From Phytophthora sp. 'mugwort' (taxonomy: Eukaryota; Oomycota; Peronosporomycetes; Peronosporales; Peronosporaceae): a stretch of DNA of 64,000 nt. Position 1 is the first letter of the stretch; every line of letters starts with the position of its first letter. The translations under genes and the position numbers were made by a program. Below the pieces are notes generated by a model that searched no databases, had not been told where the DNA came from, and saw only the letters and a program-made list of their open reading frames with translations. The stretch is taken from NCBI GenBank assembly GCA_033558025.1, contig JAUCEF010000004.1, positions 2,418,001 to 2,482,000 on the forward strand, given 5' to 3'. Shown here one piece after another: positions 21,301-31,557 of this stretch.

Positions 21301-22397
21301 GTCTCAAGCAAGCTTCGCGCGTATGGAACGAGACCTTCGACGAATTCGTGTGTTCTATCGGTTTTCAAGTTTCAGCCTTCGACCCGTGCCTCTACATCAA
21401 GGTTGTCGATGGCCACTGTGTGCTCGTGCTGGTCTACGTGGACGATGTGTTGGTCACCGGAAGTTCACCCGAGCTGATCTCACGCACGAAGACCGACCTC
21501 AAGACACGCTTCGAGATGACCGACAGCGGCAAGTGTGTGTTCGTCCTTGGAATCGAGCTGGTGGATGGCCCGGACGGCAGCGTGACGATGTGCCAGCGGC
21601 GTTATGTGGATGATATCCTGAAGCGTTTCGGTATGGACGAGTGCAAGGCTGTGGTGAGTCCGGTAGACATGAGCACTCGACTGGTTCCAAGTGACGCAGC
21701 GACCAAGCTGAACGCTCCGTTTCGCGAAGCTGTGGGTGCCCTCATGCACTTGATGACTGCTACTCGCCCGGATATCGCGTACGCAGTAGGCTATGTATCG
21801 CGCTTCATGGAGAACCCCCAAGAGGAACACTGGGTTGCGGTCAAGCGCATTTTTCGCTATCTACAAGGCACCAAGACGCATGGAATCTGTTTCAAGCCAG
21901 GCAACAAGATCGACTTTCGTGGGTATTCGGATGCGGACTGGGCTGGCGACCTCGCGGACCGCAAGTCGACTTCCGGCTACACGTTCATGATGATGGGTGC
22001 GCCAGTGAGCTGGGGAAGCAAGAAGCAGTCAAGTGTTTCGCTGTCTACGAGCGAGGCGGAATACATCGCGCTCAGTCTGGCGATCCAAGAAGGCAAGTGG
22101 ATTCATCGCCTGCTATGCGAGATTTTGGCGGCTGCCAACGAGACTGGACCCGAGCTCAAGATCCGCGAAGACAACCAGTCGTGCATCAAGATGACGAAGA
22201 ACCCAGTGAACCACGGTCGCGCCAAGCACATCGACATCAAGTACCATCACATCCGTGATGAGGTCAAGCGCGGCGAAGTCAAGCTCGAGTACTGCGAGAC
22301 TTCTATCATGCTGGCGGACATCATGACCAAGGCACTGCCAGGACCGCGCCACACGGATCTGACGGCGTCCCTCGGTATCCACGCGTGTTCGCATTGA
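18357..22397 (+). CDS. B1-iii Copia polyprotein (gag-PR-IN-RT-RNase H), intact ORF
   Basis: 1346 codons, the best reference for family B. Gag occupies roughly residues 1-220, zinc knuckle CX2CX4HX4C 223-236, a basic RG-rich stretch follows, and the protease catalytic Asp is near 300 (AVDSGATHH). GAG-pre-integrase and zinc-binding cysteines lie around 430-480. Integrase has D499, D562 and E598 with 35 residues between the last two, as in the DD(35)E family. A D/E-rich linker spans about 730-830, RT YVDD is at 1027-1030, and the RNase H Asp is near 1192 (YSDADWAGD). It ends ACSH with the stop overlapping the polypurine tract. All catalytic residues I checked are present, so this is a plausible autonomous source copy. 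Confidence 0.96.
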   Translation: MSPSTMSSAQDVSTKVSIDKFNGDNYATWNRYMRGVFLTKSTWHVVNRETSPSFTDSRAKDEYVKSSNIAFGLMLLHMDADYHHVVDDCEEAWIAWTRLKTLYGGSQKAGRIYLKRQLFSMEMSEGGNVLHHCNEVLNISAKLSSIGAKMEDEDVAICLLRSLPKSYENVVLNLEMSSAELRSQDVVKVLTNEHIKRQGEKTATVKTENAAKAFNTDREPRQCTYCGKLGHVIDKCWTKQKDENRGPRRGGNGRGRGANNIQWRNDSNGYDYDYDRVAFAVSLECGVSTDKNVSGMWAVDSGATHHICNDKSKFANLIERSEGELSVADGNKAAIKGVGTIVERVVLPNGDEREIEIKNALYVPNMSKNLLSVPQINKHGKFQVVFDGTEMHVSRKDSNQVVATADLVDGLYWLRTPQRSANAATSGRTVDLHARMGHAPVEVLRKMVDTKMIKDAKAPSKSSGPSVCRGCQQGKMVQKPFPSNRDKRRYDTFELLHFDICGPMEENSLGGSKYLLLIVDEASGCMKGFCLRAKSESEDCIKTYIMKVQTQFGKKVKFVRHDGAREFATNSLKDFYEDEGIEQQTTVPYAHQTNGTAERAIRTIVTIGRSMLHHAKLDKCFWAEAAMTAIYVKNRLPSPKIEHKTPFEIVYKSKPSVKHMRVFGCRTYILTPKEKRLKWDPKARAGLFLGYEEVSKAYRLYDIEAGQVVISRDVNFDESTFGFSPSISDEDVDDLDFDSLDIDDDGPRQTEYKQAGKRKSRPSDEDEAARRPRAVRHRPGLEEASAPNDSPSHRTDADEEEKSGDQDEESTPSVFWRASANAVEAAVDLSEPSTFQEAVNGPDQLHWRKAIRAELKSMRLRGVFRAAKLPSGQSAIGTKWVFKIKRKADGSIEKYKARLVAKGFKQKYGIDYTETFSPVVKYVTLRMVIAIAKYFDWPLDQLDVVTAFLYGVMKELVFCVVPEGVELDGDFDCLELVKAIYGLKQASRVWNETFDEFVCSIGFQVSAFDPCLYIKVVDGHCVLVLVYVDDVLVTGSSPELISRTKTDLKTRFEMTDSGKCVFVLGIELVDGPDGSVTMCQRRYVDDILKRFGMDECKAVVSPVDMSTRLVPSDAATKLNAPFREAVGALMHLMTATRPDIAYAVGYVSRFMENPQEEHWVAVKRIFRYLQGTKTHGICFKPGNKIDFRGYSDADWAGDLADRKSTSGYTFMMMGAPVSWGSKKQSSVSLSTSEAEYIALSLAIQEGKWIHRLLCEILAAANETGPELKIREDNQSCIKMTKNPVNHGRAKHIDIKYHHIRDEVKRGEVKLEYCETSIMLADIMTKALPGPRHTDLTASLGIHACSH

Positions 22398-22404
22398 GGG
22401 GGCG
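22396..22404 (+). other. B1-iii polypurine tract
   Basis: GAGGGGGCG abuts the 3' LTR and overlaps the polyprotein stop codon (TGA 22395-22397). Plus-strand primer site by position and composition. Confidence 0.75.
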
Positions 22405-22748
22405 TATTGAGGGTTGCCAGGTTTTGGTACTGTGTACCAGTAACCGGTTAACCCGAACCGGTCCAACACGATCCCGCGATGTTTACGGTACGTTGTTTAC
22501 GCAACCGATGATTAGACGAGTAGGATGATTGGACGAGTGCGGAGTGTTGGTGATTGGATGCACCAAATGATTGGATGCAGGGCTGCATATCTATGTGGTA
22601 GACTAGGTAGTGTAAGCTCCGATAAATCAATCACTTTCGAATCTTCCTTCTTCAGCTCAAGTGGTCTTCACTCCGGTCCCCGCACCCAAGTGCAGAACTC
22701 CCTCCGCTCAATCCAAGCCTCGCTTCAAGACCTCAACACCTTTCATCA
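22405..22748 (+). repeat. B1-iii 3' LTR (344 bp)
   Basis: Appears identical to the 5' LTR at 18009-18352; bounded by TSD AGAAC at 22749. Confidence 0.96.
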
Positions 22749-24079
22749 AGAACCTCGACTGGAGCGTGACCCATACGCGCGTGCAAATCGACCGTCCTTC
22801 CACTTGTCGCCGCATTTGCCGATCGCTGAGGTGTGCGAAGCCAGTAGAGTCCGTCCACGAGATCCGCCGTCGCCACCACTTGATTCGAGTCCTTGCGCGA
22901 AACGTGCATCTCAGTGCCGTCAAATACCACTTGGAACTTGCCATGCTTGTTTATCTGCGGCACTGAAAGCAGATTCTTGCTCATATTTGGCACGTAAAGC
23001 GCGTTCTTGATCTCGATCTCGCGCTCGTCGCCGTTAGGCAGGACCACTCTTTCCACGATGGTCCCCACACCCTTGATGGCAGCCTTGTTGCCATCGGCCA
23101 CCGAAAGTTCGCCTTCACTTCGCTCGATTAAATTGGCGAACTTGGACTTGTCGTTGCAAATATGGTGCGTTGCGCCGCTGTCGACCGCCCACATCCCGGA
23201 CACATTCTTGTCCGTCGAAACTCCACATTCCAGGGAAACCGCGAACGCCACTCGATCGTAGTCGTTGTCGTAGCCGTCGCTGTCGTTTCTCCACTGGATG
23301 TTGTTGGCCCCGCGTCCACGGCCGTTGCCGCCGCGTCTTGGCCCTCTGTTCTCGTCCTTCTGCTTGGTCCAGCACTTGTCAATGACATGCCCCAATTTTC
23401 CGCAGTACGTGCATTGGCGAGGCTCACGGTCGGTGTTGAACGCCTTGGCCGCGTTCTCAGTCTTCACCGTCGCCGTCTTCTCGCCTTGTCGCTTGATGTG
23501 CTCGTTCGTGAGCACCTTCACAACGTCTTGCGACCGCAGTTCAGCGCTGCTCATCTCCAAGTTCAGCACGACGTTCTCGTAGCTCTTGGGGAGGCTGCGC
23601 AACAAGCAGATCGCCACGTCCTCGTCCTCCATCTTGGCACCGATGCTGCTGAGCTTGGCGCTGATGTTGAGGACCTCGTTGCAATGATGCAACACATTGC
23701 CGCCTTCCGACATCTCCATGCTGAAGAGCTGTCGCTTTAGGTAGATGCGACCAGCCTTCTGCGATCCACCGTACAGCGTCTTCAAGCGCGTCCACGCGAT
23801 CCATGCTTCCTCGCAGTCGTCGACCACATGATGGTAGTCGGCGTCCATGTGAAGCAACATCAGTCCAAAAGCGATGTTGCTCGACTTGACATACTCGTCC
23901 TTGGCCCGGGAGTCCGTAAAGGATGGAGACGTTTCCCGATTCACCACATGCCACGTCGACTTGGTCAGGAACACGCCACGCATGTAGCGGTTCCACGTCG
24001 CGTAGTTGTCTCCGTTGAACTTGTCGATGGAGACCTTGGTCGAGACGTCTTGGGCAGAGGACATGGTGCTTGGGCTCAT
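22749..24079 (-). pseudogene. B1-ii polyprotein, N-terminal segment (gag-PR), disrupted
   Basis: First 440 or so residues of the B1-ii polyprotein from the ATG at 24079: gag, zinc knuckle [14 protein letters not shown], protease VDSGATHH, and the start of the GAG-pre-integrase region ([11 protein letters not shown]), where B1-iii is inserted. A few substitutions relative to B1-iii are visible in the Tyr/Asp-rich stretch before the protease ([11 protein letters not shown] instead of [11 protein letters not shown]). From the intact LTR a gag-protease protein terminated a few codons inside the B1-iii LTR could be produced. Confidence 0.92.
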
Positions 24080-24083
24080 AACC

Positions 24084-24426
24084 TGATAAAGGTGTTGAGG
24101 TCTTGAAGCGAGGCTTGGATTGAGCGGAGGGAGTTCTGCACTTGGGTGCGGGGACCGGAGTGAAGACCACTTGAGCTGAAGAAGGAAGATTCGAAAGTGA
24201 TTGATTTATCGGAGCTTACACTACCTAGTCTACCACATAGATATGCAGCCCTGCATCCAATCATTTGGTGCATCCAATCACCAACACTCCGCACTCGTCC
24301 AATCATCCTACTCGTCTAATCATCGGTTGCGTAAACAACGTACCGTAAACATCGCGGGATCGTGTTGGACCGGTTCGGGTTAACCGGTTACTGGTACACA
24401 GTACCAAAACCTGGCAACCCTCAATA
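24084..24426 (-). repeat. B1-ii 5' LTR (343 bp)
   Basis: Followed on the element strand by the PBS (complement at 24072-24083). Lacks one base near the 3' end, so the LTR reading frame is not continuous with the polyprotein, unlike in 344-bp copies. Confidence 0.95.
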
Positions 24427-26839
24427 ACACGGAACGGCAGCGCTCGCAGCGTGCCAACGTCGCGCGTGAGGACGACTCCGGCGACTATCTCTTCTTCGTC
24501 GACGGCGATGGCGATGCGGCCATGGCAGCGTCGGCGAGTGGCACATGGCTGGTCGACTCGGGTGCGACGCAGCACATGGCGCACTCCAAGAAGTTCATGA
24601 GAAACTACAAGGCTTTCACTCCGGTCGATGTGCGTCTCGCAGACGACGGTGTGGTTCAAGCGATCGGCAGCGGCGACATTGTGATGGAGATGAAGACGCC
24701 TCGTGGCATCAAGAAGGGTGTGCTCACGAACGTGTGGCACATTCCCAAGCTAACGCGCAACCTCTTCTCGATCGGGCGCTTCACCAAGGACGTCGGATCA
24801 GTGACCTTCGACAGCGACGGATGCTTCATCGCGCTGAATGGGATGAAGTGCACGATAGGTGCGCGTGACGGCAAGCTGTTCAAGCTGTGCATGACGCCCG
24901 TGCGCCTGGACGAAGCGAATTCGGCGAGTCCGAACGGGAGCCAAGGGGACACCAAGTCGTACCTCTGGCACCTTCGACTAGGCCACATCGGTCACGCTGG
25001 GCTCGACGCCATCGTCAAGAAGAAGCTCAGCGTCGGCATTGACCTCGGGTCCGCGAGCAAGTGGGAGACGTGCGACGGATGCGCGCTCGGCAAGCAGACG
25101 CGATTGAGTTTCGAATCGACATCGCCCAAGCGTGCCAATGAACTACTGGAGGTAGTGCACAGTGACGTATGCGGGCCCATGCGCACGCCGACGTTTGGCG
25201 GCAAGCGCTACTTCGTCACCTTTATCGACGACAAGTCGCGCTACTGCGTGGTGTACCTGGTAAAGAACAAGTGGGAGGTGGCCGACAAGTTCGCGCACTT
25301 TGTGGCGTTTGCGGAGACACAGACCGGCAAGCGCGTCAAGGAGCTTCGCAGTGACAACGGTGGTGAGTACAAATCCGACAAAATGGCCAAGTTTTGCAGC
25401 AAGCGCGGCATCGTGCAGAAGTTCACGCCGCCATACACGCCGCAGCTCAACGGAATCGCGGAGCGCATGAACCGGACGCTAGTTGAATGCGCGCGGTGCA
25501 TGCTGGAGCACGCGAGTCTGTCCAAGGCATACTGGGGCGAAGCAGTCATGACGGCTATGTTCCTGCGCAACCGCTGTCCGACACATGCGCTTGACAACGA
25601 TAAGTCTCCGTACGAGCTGTGGACTGCCAAGAAACCATTGCTGGCCAACCTCAAAGTCTTCGGTTGCCACGCCTACGTGCATGTGGCGAAAGAGAAGCGA
25701 ACCAAGCTGGATGCGCGATCGGTGCGATGCAGGTTCCTGGGGTACTCGGACCACGAGAAAGCGTATCGGTTCGAGGAGATCGAGAGTGGTCGCGTGCTGG
25801 TGAGCCGCGATGCACAGTTCATGGAAGACGTCTTCGACGGTGGAAGACGCGACTACAAACCCAAGGAGGCGCTGGTGGACCTTCAAGATGCGGAAGAAGG
25901 CACCACGGACAAAGATGAACAGTCGGCATTGGACGACGAAGATGAAGAGACTGCGCGAGGTGATGAATTCTTGCCCGGCAGCAAGAGACACCCGCGGACA
26001 CAGTCGCTGGAGGAAGCGGTGGAGACCCCGAGTGCCAAGCGATACGCGTCAGAGAATCGACGCCAAGGCCTGGATGAGATGTCTGCCATGGCTCGAGACA
26101 ACGACAAGAGCTTCGAGGCGGCGTACGTCGTGGATTCAGTGGGAGAAATGCCGACCACGTTCAAGTCGGCGATGGAATCCAACGACGCACGCAAATGGAA
26201 GGAGGCCTGCGACTCGGAGTACGACTCGCTGCGCAAGAACGACACATGGGACGTGGTACCGCTGCCCAAGGGACGCAAGGCCATCGGCTGTCGATGGGTC
26301 TTTCGCGTGAAGGAGAACCAAGCCGGCGAGATCGAACGATACAAGGCGCGCCTGGTGGCTAAGGGCTTCTCGCAGAAGCACGGCATCGACTACGACGAGA
26401 CCTTCGCGCCCGTGGCCAAGTTCACGTCCATCCGAATCGTGCTAGCGATGGCTGCCAAGTACGGGCTCAAGCTGCACCAGATGGACGTTAAGACAGCCTT
26501 TCTTAACGGCGTCCTGGATGAAGACATCTACATGCAGCAGCCGGACGGATACATAAGCGAAGGACGCCCGGATCATGTGTGCAAGCTCAAGCGCGCGCTC
26601 TACGGTCTCAAGCAGTCGCCGCGCATGTGGAACCATACCATCGACGACTTCATGCTCAAGCTGGACTTCGACAAGTGCGAGACCGACCACTGCGTCTACG
26701 TCAAGCGCAACGGCGACAGCATGGTGCTCGTGGTGCTGTACGTGGACGACCTGGTGATTGCGAGCAGTGATGACGACATGCTCAAGGCGACCAAGAGCGC
26801 ACTAAGCAAGCGGTTCGAGATGACGGACCTAGGCGAGCT
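24427..26839 (+). pseudogene. A2-i polyprotein, segment 2 (PR-IN-RT), disrupted
   Basis: Middle of the A2-i polyprotein: post-knuckle linker, protease VDSGATQH, GAG-pre-integrase WHLRLGH, zinc-binding cysteines (CDGCALGK), DDE integrase, acidic linker, and RT through YVDD at 26739-26750 to TDLGEL. A2-ii is inserted at GAGCT (26835-26839), after the RT active site. The frame is open throughout. After the breakpoint the A2-ii LTR happens to supply an in-frame tail and stop. Confidence 0.92.
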
Positions 26840-27152
26840 TGTTGTCAAGGAGACGCCTCGAGCAGCTGCTGTATACCGGTAGGATACCGGTATGACCTTC
26901 ACTCAGTGGCACCTCAATCACTCCGGCGATTACGGGACGATGATTACGATGCACGTGGGTACAAGATTGTGGGTACAAGATGGGCATCGACGTGGCGCTC
27001 TGCGATTGGCTGAAGTAACTCAGTATCCAGTAGAGAATCCAGTAGAGTGTACCCAGTAGGTAGAACTGTAGGCTTAGAGGTAGCAAGGAGTTTGCGAACT
27101 AAGGACCTAAATCAATCACTTTGCATTTTGCCATCAAGTGACCAAGCCTTTT
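26840..27152 (+). repeat. A2-ii 5' LTR (313 bp)
   Basis: TGTTGTCAAGGAGACGCCTC...CCTTTT. U3 carries two copies of the palindrome TACCGGTA; a GATTGGCTG (inverted CCAAT box) lies mid-LTR. Confidence 0.96.
27116..27131 (+). promoter_or_regulatory. Candidate INR+FPR core promoter in A2 LTR
   Basis: TCACTTT (INR, YCAYTYY) followed by G and CATTTTGC (FPR, MAWTTTNC), the composite oomycete core promoter. Position implies that R plus U5 is only about 35 bases. Consensus recalled from Phytophthora promoter studies; activity is inferred. Confidence 0.6.
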
Positions 27153-27156
27153 GGTT

Positions 27157-30100
27157 ATGAGCCCAAGCCCCGCCTTCTCTGAAGACCCCGACTACGCCTT
27201 CGCCATGGACGCCACGCCGCCTTCTGCCTTCCGCATCAACAAGTTCGACGGAGCTAACTTCCACACGTGGAAGTTCAAGATGCAGATGGTGCTCGAGGAG
27301 CGCGAACTGTGGGAAGTGACAAGTGGGGAAGTGAAGCTGGAGCACTGCCAGACTGCGGCGGATCAAGCGCTCTTTCGGAAGAAGTCGCGCAAGGCGCTGG
27401 CGATGATCTGTCTCGCGATGGAGGATTCGCAGCTGCCGCTGGTTCGCTCGGCGAGTGGCGCGCATGATGCATGGTCAAGACTGGAAGGACACTTCGAGAA
27501 GAAGAGTTTGGCCAACAAGCTCTTTCTTCGTCGACGTTTCTTCACGCTCATGATGGAGGAAGGTGATGATGTGCTTCAACACATCAACAAGCTCAAGACT
27601 CTGGCGGAACAGCTCGACGCGGTCGGCGCTCCGGTCAGCGAGGACGACTTGGTGATCACGCTTCTCGGGAGCCTGAGCGAGTCGTATCAGTTCCTGATCA
27701 CGGCGTTGGAGTCAAGATCCGACACGCTGACGTGGGAGCTGGTGACGTCTCGGCTGCTACATGAAGACATGAAGCGCAAGGAGCAGGGTGGCGATGGAGA
27801 TGGCGCCGCGCCTGGCCAGGCGTTCATGATGAGGGACAACAAGCATAAGGGCCGACCGTCGAAGAAGAACGGTGCGTGCCACAACTGCGGCAAGCATGGA
27901 CATTGGATCGCGGAGTGTCCCTCGCGGATCCATGACAACACGGAACGGCAGCGCTCGCAGCGTGCCAACGTCCCGCGTGAGGACGACTCCGGCGACTATC
28001 TCTTCTTCGTCGACGGCGATGGCGATGCGGCCATGGCAGCGTCGGCGAGTGGCACATGGCTGGTCGACTCGGGTGCGACGCAGCACATGGCGCACTCCAA
28101 GAAGTTCATGAGAAACTACAAGGCTTTCACTCCGGTCGATGTGCGTCTCGCAGACGACGGTGTGGTTCAAGCGATCGGCAGCGGCGACATTGTGATGGAG
28201 ATGAAGACGCCTCGTGGCATCAAGAAGGGTGTGCTCACGAACGTGTGGCACATTCCCAAGCTAACGCGCAACCTCTTCTCGATCGGGCGCTTCACCAAGG
28301 ACGTCGGATCAGTGACCTTCGACAGCGACGGATGCTTCATCGCGCTGAATGGGATGAAGTGCACGATAGGTGCGCGTGACGGCAAGCTGTTCAAGCTGTG
28401 CATGACGCCCGTGCGCCTGGACGAAGCGAATTCGGCGAGTCCGAACGGGAGCCAAGGGGACACCAAGTCGTACCTCTGGCACCTTCGACTAGGCCACATC
28501 GGTCACGCTGGGCTCGACGCCATCGTCAAGAAGAAGCTCAGCGTCGGCATTGACCTCGGGTCCGCGAGCAAGTGGGAGACGTGCGACGGATGCGCGCTCG
28601 GCAAGCAGACGCGATTGAGTTTCGAATCGACATCGCCCAAGCGTGCCAATGAACTACTGGAGGTAGTGCACAGTGACGTATGCGGGCCCATGCGCACGCC
28701 GACGTTTGGCGGCAAGCGCTACTTCGTCACCTTTATCGACGACAAGTCGCGCTACTGCGTGGTGTACCTGGTAAAGAACAAGTGGGAGGTGGCCGACAAG
28801 TTCGCGCACTTTGTGGCGTTTGCGGAGACACAGACCGGCAAGCGCGTCAAGGAGCTTCGCAGTGACAACGGTGGTGAGTACAAATCCGACAAAATGGCCA
28901 AGTTTTGCAGCAAGCGCGGCATCGTGCAGAAGTTCACGCCGCCATACACGCCGCAGCTCAACGGAATCGCGGAGCGCATGAACCGGACGCTAGTTGAATG
29001 CGCGCGGTGCATGCTGGAGCACGCGAGTCTGTCCAAGGCATACTGGGGCGAAGCAGTCATGACGGCTATGTTCCTGCGCAACCGCTGTCCGACACATGCG
29101 CTTGACAACGATAAGTCTCCGTACGAGCTGTGGACTGCCAAGAAACCATTGCTGGCCAACCTCAAAGTCTTCGGTTGCCACGCCTACGTGCATGTGGCGA
29201 AAGAGAAGCGAACCAAGCTGGATGCGCGATCGGTGCGATGCAGGTTCCTGGGGTACTCGGACCACGAGAAAGCGTATCGGTTCGAGGAGATCGAGAGTGG
29301 TCGCGTGCTGGTGAGCCGCGATGCACAGTTCATGGAAGACGTCTTCGACGGTGGAAGACGCGACTACAAACCCAAGGAGGAGCTGGTGGACCTTCAAGAT
29401 GCGGAAGAAGGCACCACGGACAAAGATGAACAGTCGGCATCGGACGACGAAGATGAAGAGACTGCGCGGGATGATGAATTCTTGCCCGGCAGCAAGAGAC
29501 ACCCGCGGACACAGTCGCTGGAGGAAGCGGTGGAGACCCCGAGTGCCAAGCGATACGCGTCAGAGAATCGACGCCAAGGCCTGGATGAGATGTCTGCCAT
29601 GGCTCGAGACAACGACAAGAGCTTCGAGGCGGCGTACGTCGTGGATTCAGTGGGAGAAATGCCGACCACGTTCAAGTCGGCGATGGAATCCAACGACGCA
29701 CGCAAATGGAAGGAGGCCTGCGACTCGGAGTACGACTCGCTGCGCAAGAACGACACATGGGACGTGGTACCGCTGCCCAAGGGACGCAAGGCCATCGGCT
29801 GTCGATGGGTCTTTCGCGTGAAGGAGAACCAAGCCGGCGAGATCGAACGATACAAGGCGCGCCTGGTGGCTAAGGGTTTTTCGCAGAAGCACGGCATCGA
29901 CTACGACGAGACCTTCGCGCCCGTGGCCAAGTTCACGTCCATCCGAATCGTGCTAGCGATGGCTGCCAAGTACGGGCTCAAGCTGCACCAGATGGACGTT
30001 AAGACAGCCTTTCTTAACGGCGTCCTGGATGAAGACATCTACATGCAGCAGCCGGACGGATACATAAGCGAAGGACGCCCGGATCATGTGTGCAAGCTCA

Positions 30101-31287
30101 AGCGCGCGCTCTACGGTCTCAAGCAGTCGCCGCGCATGTGGAACCATACCATCGACGACTTCATGCTCAAGCTGGACTTCGACAAGTGCGAGACCGACCA
30201 CTGCGTCTACGTCAAGCGCAACGGCGACAGCATGGTGCTCGTGGTGCTGTACGTGGACGACCTGGTGATTGCGAGCAGTGATGACGACATGCTCAAGGCG
30301 ACCAAGAGCGCACTAAGCAAGCGGTTCGAGATGACGGACCTAGGCGAGCTGAGCTACTTTCTCGGAATGGAGATCAAGCAAGACATCAAGGCTGGTGAGG
30401 TGACGATGCGGCAGACCAAGTTCGCGCGGAGCATCCTGAGCAAGTTCAGCATGGAGAACAGCAAGCCCGTGAAAACGCCGCAGGACCCCGGACTCAAGCT
30501 GACCAAGGCTATGTGCGACGGCGGGTGCAAGCATGATGACACCATGGCAGGCGTGCCTTACCGGAACGCCGTGGGCTGCCTCATGTACTTGATGGTGGGC
30601 ACCCGACCGGATCTGGCTGCGGCAGTGGGCACACTGAGTCAGTTCGCTGCAGACCCATGCCCCACGCACTGGCAAGCACTCAAGCGCGTCCTCCGCTACA
30701 TCCAAGGCACGGCGACGTACGGCATCGAGTTTCGCACCAAGGACCAAGACGGCGTCTGCGGCTACTCGGATGCGGACTGGGCGGGTGATGTGGAGTCGCG
30801 CCGCAGCACGAGCGGATACGCGTTCATAATGAGCGGTGGATGCGTGAGCTGGCGCAGCAAGAAGCAGAGGACGGTGGCACTATCGTCGACGGAAGCCGAG
30901 TACATGGCGCTATCGGAGGCAACACAGGAGGCTGTGTGGCTCAAGGCGTTTCTGTGCGAGATAGGCGAAACCACAGAGGGCAAGGCGATCAAGATCTACG
31001 AAGACAACCAAGGATCCATCGCGCTTGCCAAGAATCCCGAGTTTCACAAGCGTACCAAGCATATCGACATTCGCTACCACTTCGTGCGCGAGAAGGTCGA
31101 GGACGGAGAAGTGGTGCTCGAGTACTGTCCGACGCAAGACATGCTGGCGGACCTGATGACCAAGCCCATTTCAGCGGCGCAGTTCGACTGTCTCCGGAGC
31201 AAGCTCGGCATCGAAGCACCGAAGGCTATCGAGTCGAGTGGGAGTGTTGTCAAGGAGACGCCTCGAGCAGCTGCTGTATACCGGTAG
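27157..31287 (+). CDS. A2-ii Copia polyprotein (gag-PR-IN-RT-RNase H), intact ORF
   Basis: 1376 codons, the reference for A2. Start is the ATG in the PBS; the stop (31285-31287) lies 41 bases into the 3' LTR. Zinc knuckle CHNCGKHGHWIAEC is at residues 241-254 and protease Asp at about 304 (LVDSGATQH). Integrase D507, D570 and E606 keep 35 residues between the last two. The D/E-rich linker holds DDEDEETARDD, RT YVDD is at 1032-1035, and RNase [10 protein letters not shown] and SSTEAEYMAL follow. It differs from A1 mainly in the pre-knuckle linker (GDGDGAAPGQ) and the region after it. It is a plausible autonomous copy with no visible lesion. Confidence 0.96.
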   Translation: MSPSPAFSEDPDYAFAMDATPPSAFRINKFDGANFHTWKFKMQMVLEERELWEVTSGEVKLEHCQTAADQALFRKKSRKALAMICLAMEDSQLPLVRSASGAHDAWSRLEGHFEKKSLANKLFLRRRFFTLMMEEGDDVLQHINKLKTLAEQLDAVGAPVSEDDLVITLLGSLSESYQFLITALESRSDTLTWELVTSRLLHEDMKRKEQGGDGDGAAPGQAFMMRDNKHKGRPSKKNGACHNCGKHGHWIAECPSRIHDNTERQRSQRANVPREDDSGDYLFFVDGDGDAAMAASASGTWLVDSGATQHMAHSKKFMRNYKAFTPVDVRLADDGVVQAIGSGDIVMEMKTPRGIKKGVLTNVWHIPKLTRNLFSIGRFTKDVGSVTFDSDGCFIALNGMKCTIGARDGKLFKLCMTPVRLDEANSASPNGSQGDTKSYLWHLRLGHIGHAGLDAIVKKKLSVGIDLGSASKWETCDGCALGKQTRLSFESTSPKRANELLEVVHSDVCGPMRTPTFGGKRYFVTFIDDKSRYCVVYLVKNKWEVADKFAHFVAFAETQTGKRVKELRSDNGGEYKSDKMAKFCSKRGIVQKFTPPYTPQLNGIAERMNRTLVECARCMLEHASLSKAYWGEAVMTAMFLRNRCPTHALDNDKSPYELWTAKKPLLANLKVFGCHAYVHVAKEKRTKLDARSVRCRFLGYSDHEKAYRFEEIESGRVLVSRDAQFMEDVFDGGRRDYKPKEELVDLQDAEEGTTDKDEQSASDDEDEETARDDEFLPGSKRHPRTQSLEEAVETPSAKRYASENRRQGLDEMSAMARDNDKSFEAAYVVDSVGEMPTTFKSAMESNDARKWKEACDSEYDSLRKNDTWDVVPLPKGRKAIGCRWVFRVKENQAGEIERYKARLVAKGFSQKHGIDYDETFAPVAKFTSIRIVLAMAAKYGLKLHQMDVKTAFLNGVLDEDIYMQQPDGYISEGRPDHVCKLKRALYGLKQSPRMWNHTIDDFMLKLDFDKCETDHCVYVKRNGDSMVLVVLYVDDLVIASSDDDMLKATKSALSKRFEMTDLGELSYFLGMEIKQDIKAGEVTMRQTKFARSILSKFSMENSKPVKTPQDPGLKLTKAMCDGGCKHDDTMAGVPYRNAVGCLMYLMVGTRPDLAAAVGTLSQFAADPCPTHWQALKRVLRYIQGTATYGIEFRTKDQDGVCGYSDADWAGDVESRRSTSGYAFIMSGGCVSWRSKKQRTVALSSTEAEYMALSEATQEAVWLKAFLCEIGETTEGKAIKIYEDNQGSIALAKNPEFHKRTKHIDIRYHFVREKVEDGEVVLEYCPTQDMLADLMTKPISAAQFDCLRSKLGIEAPKAIESSGSVVKETPRAAAVYR

Positions 31288-31557
31288 GATACCGGTATGA
31301 CCTTCACTCAGTGGCACCTCAATCACTCCGGCGATTACGGGACGATGATTACGATGCACGTGGGTACAAGATTGTGGGTACAAGATGGGCATCGACGTGG
31401 CGCTCTGCGATTGGCTGAAGTAACTCAGTATCCAGTAGAGAATCCAGTAGAGTGTACCCAGTAGGTAGAACTGTAGGCTTAGAGGTAGCAAGGAGTTTGC
31501 GAACTAAGGACCTAAATCAATCACTTTGCATTTTGCCATCAAGTGACCAAGCCTTTT
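31245..31557 (+). repeat. A2-ii 3' LTR (313 bp)
   Basis: Carries the last codons and the TAG stop of the polyprotein; bounded by GAGCT at 31558. Confidence 0.96.

Larger units (their letters stand above)
18009..22748 (+). mobile_element. B1-iii: complete Copia-type element, innermost nest level
   Basis: Plus-strand element of 4740 bp bounded by AGAAC (18004-18008 and 22749-22753), inserted in the opposite orientation into its own subfamily (B1-ii). LTRs are 18009-18352 and 22405-22748. It is uninterrupted and has an intact ORF, making it among the youngest insertions in the window. Confidence 0.96.
14944..24426 (-). mobile_element. B1-ii: Copia-type element, split by B1-iii
   Basis: Minus-strand element bounded by ACACG (14939-14943 and 24427-24431) within the A2-i gag. 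3' LTR 14944-15286, 5' LTR 24084-24426 (343 bp each; a C is missing near the 3' end relative to the 344-bp form). Internal sequence is split at AGAAC by B1-iii. Confidence 0.95.
26840..31557 (+). mobile_element. A2-ii: complete Copia-type element with intact ORF
   Basis: 4718-bp element bounded by GAGCT (26835-26839 and 31558-31562), inserted in the same orientation into RT of its own subfamily member A2-i. The LTRs (26840-27152, 31245-31557) appear identical, indicating recent insertion. Confidence 0.96.

Noticed and set aside
22448..22630. Short antisense ORF in B LTRs ([14 protein letters not shown]...)
   Set aside because: LTR sequence with no supporting motif; 60 codons open by chance and repeated only because the LTR is.
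30840..31418. 192-codon overlapping ORF at the A2 RNase H/LTR end
   Set aside because: Out-of-frame shadow of the RNase H coding region; no domain, and it exists only as part of the repeated element.
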